A DNA stretch of 64,000 bases from an uncultured Burkholderiales bacterium (lineage in GTDB: Bacteria > Pseudomonadota > Gammaproteobacteria > Burkholderiales > Burkholderiaceae_C): positions 1 to 64,000 of the forward strand of contig CALMYH010000006.1 in assembly GCA_937873395.1 (NCBI GenBank). The letters run 5' to 3'. The notes beneath the pieces were generated by a model that searched no databases, had not been told where the DNA came from, and saw only the letters and a program-made list of their open reading frames with translations. Of this stretch, positions 33,554-41,252 are shown piece after piece; within the stretch, counting starts at the first letter, position 1; each line of letters starts with the position of its first letter. Both the position numbers and the translations under genes were made by a program.

Positions 33554-34603
33554 ATGACCACCCCAGACCAGTCGTCCGGAACGCCCAACGCCCCGCACGC
33601 GGGCGCGGACTGGTTCGAGCGCATCACCGGCTTCACCGAAGGGCCCTACGCATGGACCCAGGACATGCTGGTGGCGGAGGAAGACTGCCTGGTGTCCCGT
33701 CAGGACGGCACGCGTCACCGGTTCGGACGCTTCGAGCTTGTCTCGCTCAAGGACCTGCGTGCGCTGAGCGCGGACTGCACCCCCGGCCCCATGCGGGTGC
33801 GCACCGTGGTCGGGGATGCGAGGGCCCTGCATGCGGAACCCGCCCACGCACGGGCATGCTTTCAGGTGGCCTCGCAATTCAACGCGCTGGAGATGGTGGC
33901 CCCCGAGATCACCCCCGAACACGGCGTCACCCGCTACGCCATGGACCGGACCCAGGGGCCGGCTTGCGCCCTGGCCGCGGGCGCCGGCACGATCTGGCGC
34001 AACTACCTGATGCCGCTGCCAGGCCGCCAGGGGCAGACCGCCAGCGAGCAGCTCGATGCCCTGCAACCGCTCGGCAAGACCCTGTCATCTCTGCTGGGCA
34101 TGCCGCTAACCGATCTCTGGTCCATGCAGAACGGCTACGCCCTCTGCACCGCCCGAGGCCTGGACGCGATCGGACGGCTGCTGCGCGACGCCGGCCCTGC
34201 TCTGAGGGACGAACTGCGCGCCCAGGTCTGCGTGGGCTGGCACCGAGCCGTTGACGTGACCGACCTTCCGCCCGAGGCCAGACACCAGGTCGACCAGGTC
34301 TACTGCTCCGCCCTGCCCGTCGCCTATGGACGCTGGCCCGCGCCGCAGTGGGAACCCATGGCCCGACTGGTCCTGGAGGCGGCCTATGAAGCCACGCTGC
34401 GGGCCGCCTGGATCAACCGCGTCGAGGGAGGCTCAGCGAAGGTGCTGCTGACGGGGCTCGGTGGGGGCGTCTTCGGCAACGCGTCGTCCTGGATCGCCGA
34501 CGCCCTTGAGCACGCCCTGGCGCAGGTCGGCGACGCGGGCCTGGAAGTGCTGCTTGTGGGCCATGGGCAGGTGCCGGAGCATTTCAGGCGGTATGCGGCA
34601 TGA
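33554..34603 (+). CDS. Conserved protein of unknown function
   Basis: 349 residues from ATG 33554 (MTTPDQSSGTPNAPHAGADW). A conserved-looking N-terminal block reads WFERITGFTEGPYAWTQDML and the C terminus VEGGSAKVLLTGLGGGVFGN, followed by an alternating hydrophobic strand-helix pattern, which recalls a macro-like phosphate-binding loop. That is only a resemblance. It is divergent from the lipoprotein gene. The frame is open upstream to 33461 but only from a TTG. Confidence 0.6.
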   Translation: MTTPDQSSGTPNAPHAGADWFERITGFTEGPYAWTQDMLVAEEDCLVSRQDGTRHRFGRFELVSLKDLRALSADCTPGPMRVRTVVGDARALHAEPAHARACFQVASQFNALEMVAPEITPEHGVTRYAMDRTQGPACALAAGAGTIWRNYLMPLPGRQGQTASEQLDALQPLGKTLSSLLGMPLTDLWSMQNGYALCTARGLDAIGRLLRDAGPALRDELRAQVCVGWHRAVDVTDLPPEARHQVDQVYCSALPVAYGRWPAPQWEPMARLVLEAAYEATLRAAWINRVEGGSAKVLLTGLGGGVFGNASSWIADALEHALAQVGDAGLEVLLVGHGQVPEHFRRYAA

Positions 34604-34796
34604 CAGGGACTCTCAATCATGCGCCTCATCGCTTGGACGATCGAAAAGTGCAGCACCTACCGGGGAAGGAGAAGTCGACTTCGCCTGCATTGCGCTGGAG
34701 GATTTGGCACCGGCCCTCACCTGTAGACGCTGCTCATGGAACCTCACGTTTCTGTCATCCTCATGCGGCACAAACTGCGCAAAACCACGCTATCAG

Positions 34797-34807
34797 ATGG
34801 CTACCAT
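34797..34807. promoter_or_regulatory. Small palindrome upstream of the defence operon
   Basis: ATGG-CTA-CCAT (34797-34807) is flanked by CAGATG at 34795-34800 and CATCTG at 34815-34820 in opposite orientation. It lies about 50 bases before the ribbon-helix-helix gene and is a candidate site for it. No clear -35/-10 pair was found nearby. Confidence 0.35.
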
Positions 34808-34854
34808 TGGCGCGCATCTGCGTTACATTTGTTCGACCCCTAGCGGAGGTGCGC

Positions 34855-35040
34855 ATGGAACGCAAGACAGAGACGTTGAACCTCAGGGTGAGCCCCGAGT
34901 TGAAAGAGCTCGTGCGGGTCGCTGCCGCGCGTGAACATCGCACTATCGCGAACTTCGTCGAGGTGCTTGTACGCGAGCATTGTGTTCGTATGGGTATAGG
35001 CATCGGTCAAGAGCTCACAAAGCAGCCGTTGAGCCGCTGA
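34855..35040 (+). CDS. Ribbon-helix-helix (Arc-type) regulator
   Basis: 61 residues: KTETLNLRVSPELKELVRVA and AREHRTIANFVEVLVREHC form a strand-helix-helix DNA-binding unit. A strong site GGAGGT lies just before ATG 34855. Its stop is 18 bases before the helicase start, so it heads the operon and probably autoregulates it. It is too short to carry an effector domain. A toxin-antitoxin role is unlikely, since no small partner is adjacent. Confidence 0.78.
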   Translation: MERKTETLNLRVSPELKELVRVAAAREHRTIANFVEVLVREHCVRMGIGIGQELTKQPLSR

Positions 35041-35058
35041 GCATCAAGGGAGGACGAC

Positions 35059-38000
35059 TTGGACGTTTTTCAGTTCCGCGAGCACCTGGTCGGCGAGTAC
35101 GCCGGGTTCAGCCGCAGCTTTACTCGCCTGCGCTCCGACGACATTCGCGAGTTCGTCGACCGGGAGTACGCCTGCCAACGCTACTGGCCTGAACCCCTCA
35201 TCCAAATCAACCCGACCTACCGCTCGGGCGGCACGGTCGATGAGTTGGTGGCTGGCGGCCAGCTCAGCCCCGAGTGCTCGACCATCTTCCGCCTGGGCAA
35301 ATCGGCGAGCTCCGCCGGGGTCACCCTTCCGCTGCACCAGCACCAGGCAGAAGCCATCAGCCTCGCCTTGGCGGGCGAGAGCTACGTCCTGACCACGGGC
35401 ACGGGCTCGGGCAAGTCGCTGAGCTATTTCATCCCTGTCGTCGACGCCTGTCTGAAGGCCAAGAAGGCTGACCCCACGCCGCGCACGCGCGCCATCGTCA
35501 TCTATCCGATGAACGCGCTGGCCAACTCCCAGCTCGAGGAGCTGAAGAAGTTTCTGGGGTCTGACCCAGCCATGCGGGGGGTGAGCTTTGGACGCTACAC
35601 CGGCCAGGAAAGCGACGAGGAGCGGCAGGCCATGGCCGCTACGCCCCCCGACATTCTGCTGACCAACTTCATGATGCTCGAGCTGCTGATGACCCGGCAG
35701 AACGACATTGACAAGGCGGTCATGCGCAACGCGAAAGGGCTGCGCTTCCTGGTGCTGGACGAGCTCCACACCTACCGGGGCCGCCAAGGCGCCGACGTCG
35801 CGCTTCTGGTGCGGCGCGTTCGCGAGGCCCTGTCCGACAACCTCATCTGCATCGGCACCTCGGCCACCATGGCTTCCGAGGGTACGCAGATGGAGCGCAA
35901 CGCCGTCGTGGCCAACGTCGCGCGGCGCCTTTTCGGGACGGCTATTCCCGACCGCAACATCATCACCGAGACCCTGCGACGCACGACCCCCGAACACGAG
36001 ACGCTCGACAGCGTCCGGCCGCGCTTGGGTGACGCCATTCGGACCGGCGTACCGACGGGGCAGAGCTACGACGCGATGGCCGCCCACCCCATGTCGGTGT
36101 GGGTGGAGCTAACGCTGGGCCTGACCTACGAGGACGACAAACCCCGCCGCGCCAAGCCTCGGACGCTGGCCGACGCGGCCAAAGCGCTCAGCACCGACTC
36201 CGGGGAGTCATTCGAGACGTGCCTGGCCTATTTGCAGCAGTTCATGCTGCGTGCTTACGCGGTCACCGATGGGGCCGGCAAGAGCCTTTTTGCTTTCAAG
36301 CTGCACCAGTTCATCGCGGGCGGAGGCAAGGTCTACACGACGCTCGAAGCGCCTGGCCAGCGCGCCATCACGCTCGATGGGCAGCAGTTCGTCTCCGGTG
36401 ACGACCAACGTCAGCGCCGCTACTACCACGCCCACTTCTGCCGTGACTGCGGGCAGGAGTACATCCCCGTCTGGGACACCGACGGGCCCGAGGGCCGCGC
36501 TTTCGATGTGCGCAACATCGAAGAGCGCCAGCACGACGACGAACAGGTCAAGTTTGGCTTCCTGATGCCCGATGGCCGCGGCATCTGGGAGCCCGACAAC
36601 CTAGAGCGCTACCCAGAGTCCTGGCTCGAAGAACGCGCCGATGGCGAGTGGCGCGTCAAGTCGGGCCAGCGCAAGTTCGTGCCGCAGCCCGTCAAGGTGC
36701 GGCCGGACGGCGTGGTCGCGACTGACCAGGGGTTGCAGGCCTGGTTCATCCCCGGCTCCTTCCGCTTCTGCCTGGCTTGCGGGGTCGCCCACAGCTCCGC
36801 AGGCAAGGACTCTCTGCGCCTGACGTCGTTGTCAGCGGAAGGTCGCAGCTCGGCGACGACCATGCTGACCCTGTCAGCGCTGCGCTACCTTTACGAGCAG
36901 GACCAGCAGCTGTCGGCCGAAGCCAAGAAGGTGCTCGGCTTCTCCGACAACCGGCAAGACGCAGCACTGCAAGCCGGGCACTTCAACGACTTCCTGCAGG
37001 TGCTGCTCACCCGCGCCGCGCTGCTCTCAGCCGCCCAGAAGGCCGGCAGCAACCCACTGACCGAGCGAGAGGTCGCCAACGCGGTGTTCGAAGCCCTGGG
37101 CTTCCACCGCGACGACCCCGCCGTGCGCGCGGAGTACATGCAGCAACCCGAACTCAAGGGCAACACCCGCCGCCAGGTTCAGGAGGCGATGCGCGGCATC
37201 CTGGGCTACCGCACCTACTTCGACCTGCGCCGCGGCTGGCGTTTCAACAACCCCAACCTTGAGCAGTTGGGGCTGGTGCGCATCAACTACCAGGACCTGG
37301 AGGACTTGGCTGCAGACGCCTCCGAGTGGGCTGAGGCGCCGCAGGTTCTGCAGGTGGCCAAGCCCGCAGAGCGCGTCAAAGTCCTGCGCGAGCTGTTCGA
37401 CTTCATGCGCCAGGGGCTGTGCATCGCGACCCGCTACCTGGACCGCACCGAGCTGGACCAGCTGCGAACCCAGAGCTACGCCAACCTGCGCGAGCCGTGG
37501 GGCTTCACGGAAGACGAGCGGCCAGTACCGGCTCGCTGGTTCGTCACCAGCCGCCCCAAGGAGGAAGCGGACCGACGCGGCCGTCGGGTCCAGCTGGAAG
37601 ACTTCCTCGTCATCGGCTCCAGCCGTTCCCGACTGGGGCGAGAGCTCCGCAAAGGTAGCACCTGGGGTGGCGGCAATCCTTACTACAAGGCCATCAACGA
37701 CCAAACCTGGTCGGATGTGGTGGGTGCGCTCCTGAAGGCCGCCGAGTCATACGGACTCGTCCGCAAGGAAGAGACCGACGTCGGTCTGACCGGCTGGCAA
37801 CTCAACGGCACGGCGCTGCTGTGGGAGCTGGGCGACGGCCAGAGCCAGCGGCAGGCTGAGGACAACGCCTTCTTCCGTGCCCTCTACCGCAACATCGCCG
37901 GCCTGCTGGGCAGCCCCGTGCACCAGCTCTTTGACTTCGAGGCGCGTGAACACACCGCCCAGGTCGAGCAAGACGACCGGCTGGAGCGCGAGGCTCGCTT

Positions 38001-40389
38001 CCGCTTCACAGAGAAGGACCGCGACGAGTGGCGCAAGAAGAATGGTACGGAGCTCGAGTGGCTGCCGGTGCTGTTCTGCTCACCTACGATGGAACTCGGC
38101 GTCGATATCTCGTCGCTCAACACCGTCTACATGCGCAACGTGCCGCCCACTCCGGCGAACTACGCGCAGCGCAGCGGCCGGGCCGGCCGCGCAGGGCAGC
38201 CGGCGCTCGTCATCACCTACTGCGCCAGCCAGTCCCCGCACGACCAGTACTACTTCCGTGACCCCGTGCGCATGGTGCACGGGCAGGTGAACGCACCGAC
38301 GCTGGACCTGGCCAACCTGGAGTTGGTCAAGAGCCACATGCACGCCATCTGGCTGGCAGAGACCGGCAAGCGCCTGGGCAACAGCGTGCGCGACCTTCTG
38401 GACATGAATAAGCCGGAGGACTTGCCCATCACCGAGGACATGGCCAGCGACCTCGACAAGGCCGAGGCCAAGCGCCGTGCGCACGAACGCGGACTGCGCG
38501 TCCTGTCGATGCTGGCCAACGAACTCACGCCCCGCAACGCCCCTTGGTACACCGACCACTGGGCCGAGTCGGTGTTCCAGCGCGCCTATCTGGAGTTCGA
38601 TGGCGCCCTGCAGCGCTGGCGGGACCTCTACAGGGCCACCGCCCAGGCCATCGAGCTCAACTTCAAGATTGAGAACAATCCGGCGGCCAGCGAGCGCGAG
38701 CGGCGCGAAGCCCAGCAGCGTCATAACGAGGCGCGCAAGCAGCGCGACCTTCTGCTGGCAGGCGACAGCGCCTTCAACTCCGACTTCTACACCTACCGCT
38801 ACCTCGCCTCTCAGGGCTTCCTACCCGGCTACAACTTCCCACGCCTGCCGCTGCTGGCGTACTTGCCGGCACGTCGGGGCTCCATCGGTCGCGAGAGCTT
38901 CCTGTCTCGGCCCCGCTTCCTGGCCCTGGGCGAGTTCGGCCCCTACAGCCTCATCTATCACGAAGGCAGCCAATACCGGGTGACCAAAGCGCTGCTGACC
39001 ATCACCGGACAGGACCAAGTCAGCGAGGGGGCTCGACTGCCCACCGAGGTGGCCCGACTCTGTCCGGCGTGCGGTTACGGCCACTTCCGGTCGCAACGCG
39101 ATGCCGACCGCTGCGTGTCATGCGGTGCATCGTTGGCCGAGGCCCAGGAAGTCAAGAACCTCTATCGCATCGAGAACGTCTCGACTAAGCGAGCCGAGCG
39201 CATCACCGCCAACGAAGAAGAGCGGGTCCGGCAGGGCTACGAAATGCAGACCACCCTGCAGTTCGCCGAAGCCGAAGGCAAGCTGAATATGGTGACGACC
39301 GTGGTCGAGGACGACACAGGCCCGTTGCTCGAGCTTCAGTACGGCCAGTCAGCCACTGTCTGGCGGATGAACTTCGGCTGGCGGCGCCGCAAGGAAAAGG
39401 CCATCCAGGGCTTCATGATGAACCCAGTCACCGGCCATTGGGTCGGTGGCGTGGACGACGGCAATGGCGAATCTGAGAGCGAAGGCGATGCTCCACCGGA
39501 CAAGACCCCGCCTCAGCGCATCGTTCCGTACGTCGAAGACCGTCGGAACATACTCATTGTTCGGCCCCACCACAGGCTCGGCGTGCTAGAAGCGGAGACG
39601 CTGACGACACTCCAGTACGCCCTGAAGCGCGGCATTGAAGCGGTATACCAGCTCGAAGAAAGCGAGCTGATGGCCGAGCCGCTGCCCACGCGCGACAACC
39701 GCCAGTCCATCCTTCTCTTCGAAGCGGCAGAGGGTGGCGCAGGCGTGCTCACCCGCTTGGCCACCGAGCCCGACGCACTGGCTGCCGTGGCTGCCAAGGC
39801 GCTTGAGGTGATGCACTTCAAGGCACCACCTGCGGGTCAAGCGTGGAAGCGAGACAGTTTGGTCGAAGAACTGGACCACAACGGCGAGCCATATTGCGAG
39901 GCGGGTTGCTACCGCTGCCTGCTCTCGTACTACAACCAGCCTGACCACTCGCTGATCGACCGCAAAGACAAGGCAGCTGGCGGACTGTTGCTGGACATGC
40001 TCTGCCGGCTGACCGAGGCCCGGACAAACCAAGGTACCCAAGGTCGCGCTCCGCAAGAGCACGACGCCCAACTGGCTCGCACGGCGGGCAGCACGCTTGA
40101 GCAAGCATGGCTCGACCATGTGGCCGAGCACGGCTATCGCAAGCCCGACCGTGGCCAGCACACCATCGCTGGGGCGAGTGCCTGTGCAGACTTCTTTTAC
40201 GACGAGCTGAATCTGGCCGTCTTCATTGATGGTCCGCACCACGAGACCGACACCCAGCGGGCGCAAGACGCGGTCATGGACCGCAAGCTCGATGAGTTGG
40301 GCTACCTCGTGGTCCGTTTCCCCAAGGAACAGTCGAGCTGGCCAAGCATCTTTGCTGCCAATGCCGACCTCTTTGGGGCCGGTCGATGA
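35059..40389 (+). CDS. DEAD-box/DUF1998 helicase with C-terminal nuclease-like domain
   Basis: 1,776 residues. The ATPase has TTGTGSGKSLSYF (Lys119), IVIYPMNALANSQ, LVLDELHTYRG (Asp234) and SGRAGRAGQPAL. CxxC pairs at 461/464 and 571/574, and at 1335/1338 and 1352/1355, suggest zinc ribbons. The DUF1998 region ends in EAGCYRCLLSYYNQPDHS. The last 90 residues (ADFFYDELNLAVFIDGPHHE, then LGYLVVRFPKEQ) resemble a Vsr/DUF559-type endonuclease. DEAD plus DUF1998 recalls DruE of Druantia and the DrmA/DrmB pair of DISARM. It starts at a TTG with AAGGGAGG upstream. It probably translocates on and degrades invading DNA. Confidence 0.85.
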   Translation: MDVFQFREHLVGEYAGFSRSFTRLRSDDIREFVDREYACQRYWPEPLIQINPTYRSGGTVDELVAGGQLSPECSTIFRLGKSASSAGVTLPLHQHQAEAISLALAGESYVLTTGTGSGKSLSYFIPVVDACLKAKKADPTPRTRAIVIYPMNALANSQLEELKKFLGSDPAMRGVSFGRYTGQESDEERQAMAATPPDILLTNFMMLELLMTRQNDIDKAVMRNAKGLRFLVLDELHTYRGRQGADVALLVRRVREALSDNLICIGTSATMASEGTQMERNAVVANVARRLFGTAIPDRNIITETLRRTTPEHETLDSVRPRLGDAIRTGVPTGQSYDAMAAHPMSVWVELTLGLTYEDDKPRRAKPRTLADAAKALSTDSGESFETCLAYLQQFMLRAYAVTDGAGKSLFAFKLHQFIAGGGKVYTTLEAPGQRAITLDGQQFVSGDDQRQRRYYHAHFCRDCGQEYIPVWDTDGPEGRAFDVRNIEERQHDDEQVKFGFLMPDGRGIWEPDNLERYPESWLEERADGEWRVKSGQRKFVPQPVKVRPDGVVATDQGLQAWFIPGSFRFCLACGVAHSSAGKDSLRLTSLSAEGRSSATTMLTLSALRYLYEQDQQLSAEAKKVLGFSDNRQDAALQAGHFNDFLQVLLTRAALLSAAQKAGSNPLTEREVANAVFEALGFHRDDPAVRAEYMQQPELKGNTRRQVQEAMRGILGYRTYFDLRRGWRFNNPNLEQLGLVRINYQDLEDLAADASEWAEAPQVLQVAKPAERVKVLRELFDFMRQGLCIATRYLDRTELDQLRTQSYANLREPWGFTEDERPVPARWFVTSRPKEEADRRGRRVQLEDFLVIGSSRSRLGRELRKGSTWGGGNPYYKAINDQTWSDVVGALLKAAESYGLVRKEETDVGLTGWQLNGTALLWELGDGQSQRQAEDNAFFRALYRNIAGLLGSPVHQLFDFEAREHTAQVEQDDRLEREARFRFTEKDRDEWRKKNGTELEWLPVLFCSPTMELGVDISSLNTVYMRNVPPTPANYAQRSGRAGRAGQPALVITYCASQSPHDQYYFRDPVRMVHGQVNAPTLDLANLELVKSHMHAIWLAETGKRLGNSVRDLLDMNKPEDLPITEDMASDLDKAEAKRRAHERGLRVLSMLANELTPRNAPWYTDHWAESVFQRAYLEFDGALQRWRDLYRATAQAIELNFKIENNPAASERERREAQQRHNEARKQRDLLLAGDSAFNSDFYTYRYLASQGFLPGYNFPRLPLLAYLPARRGSIGRESFLSRPRFLALGEFGPYSLIYHEGSQYRVTKALLTITGQDQVSEGARLPTEVARLCPACGYGHFRSQRDADRCVSCGASLAEAQEVKNLYRIENVSTKRAERITANEEERVRQGYEMQTTLQFAEAEGKLNMVTTVVEDDTGPLLELQYGQSATVWRMNFGWRRRKEKAIQGFMMNPVTGHWVGGVDDGNGESESEGDAPPDKTPPQRIVPYVEDRRNILIVRPHHRLGVLEAETLTTLQYALKRGIEAVYQLEESELMAEPLPTRDNRQSILLFEAAEGGAGVLTRLATEPDALAAVAAKALEVMHFKAPPAGQAWKRDSLVEELDHNGEPYCEAGCYRCLLSYYNQPDHSLIDRKDKAAGGLLLDMLCRLTEARTNQGTQGRAPQEHDAQLARTAGSTLEQAWLDHVAEHGYRKPDRGQHTIAGASACADFFYDELNLAVFIDGPHHETDTQRAQDAVMDRKLDELGYLVVRFPKEQSSWPSIFAANADLFGAGR

Positions 40390-41249
40390 GCAAGGCGCAG
40401 TCGGACCTCTTCGAAGAGCTCTCGACGTCTAGCCTCAAGCGGCTTCGCACTTTTGCGGAGTGCGCAGCTGCTGTCGACCGCCTCTTCAAGGATGCGCTGG
40501 AGTCGCAAGGCGCCACGGCGTTCACCGAGTTCATCGATTACGCCCGCCGACTCAGCAACCTTTCCGTCTACAACGCGATGTTGGTTCGGTTGCAGCGTCC
40601 GGGCGCTGCAGCGGTCGCGACCGAGAAGCGTTGGAATGCTGTGGGTAGAACGGTCCGGGCTGGCGCGATTCCCATCGTCGTTCTGCGACCGTTTGGACCC
40701 GTGTCGTTCCTCTACGAAGTTGGTGACACCGAGGGCAAGCCCCTGCCTGGCGAGCATGCCAACCCTTTCGTCGCGCACGGGGATTTGGACGAAGTGGAAT
40801 GGGCGCGCGTCCTGAAGCTCCATCGCGAGAAGAACAACGTTCGCATTGAAGAGCGCAACTTCGGCGCTCTGCTGGCCGGCAATGCCCGAAATCTGCAGGC
40901 CATGCCAGCACTGCTTCCCGAGCTCAGCAAGCCTGAGTGGCTCATTCAGCTCAACGTCAACCACAGCATTCCAACCCGCTTCGCGACCTTGGCCCACGAG
41001 TTGGGCCACATCTTCTGCGGCCACTGCGGCCCCCACAACCGGGGCGCTTGGCCAGACCGCTCAAAGCTACCCCATGCTGTGCGGGAAACAGAGGCCGAGG
41101 CGGTCGCCTACCTCGTCTGCGCGCGACGCGAACTCCAGGTGGCCTCGCAGGAGTACTTGAGCGAACTCATCGCGGACGTGGACCTTCGGCAGGTCAGCCT
41201 TTACGCCATCTTCGAAGCGGCCAATCGCATCGAAGGGAAATCACAGTAA
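40386..41249 (+). CDS. ArdC-like protein with zinc metallopeptidase domain
   Basis: 287 residues. The N-terminal half (FIDYARRLSNLSVYNAMLVR, RTVRAGAIPIVVLRPFGP) resembles the ssDNA-binding domain of ArdC antirestriction proteins. The C-terminal half has ATLAHELGHIFCGHCG, an HExxH zinc site, and ETEAEAVAYLVCAR with the third ligand, as in ImmA/IrrE-type peptidases. It overlaps the helicase gene by four bases. Inside a defence operon it could protect host ssDNA or cleave a regulator; neither is shown. Confidence 0.78.
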   Translation: MSKAQSDLFEELSTSSLKRLRTFAECAAAVDRLFKDALESQGATAFTEFIDYARRLSNLSVYNAMLVRLQRPGAAAVATEKRWNAVGRTVRAGAIPIVVLRPFGPVSFLYEVGDTEGKPLPGEHANPFVAHGDLDEVEWARVLKLHREKNNVRIEERNFGALLAGNARNLQAMPALLPELSKPEWLIQLNVNHSIPTRFATLAHELGHIFCGHCGPHNRGAWPDRSKLPHAVRETEAEAVAYLVCARRELQVASQEYLSELIADVDLRQVSLYAIFEAANRIEGKSQ

Positions 41250-41252
41250 TTT

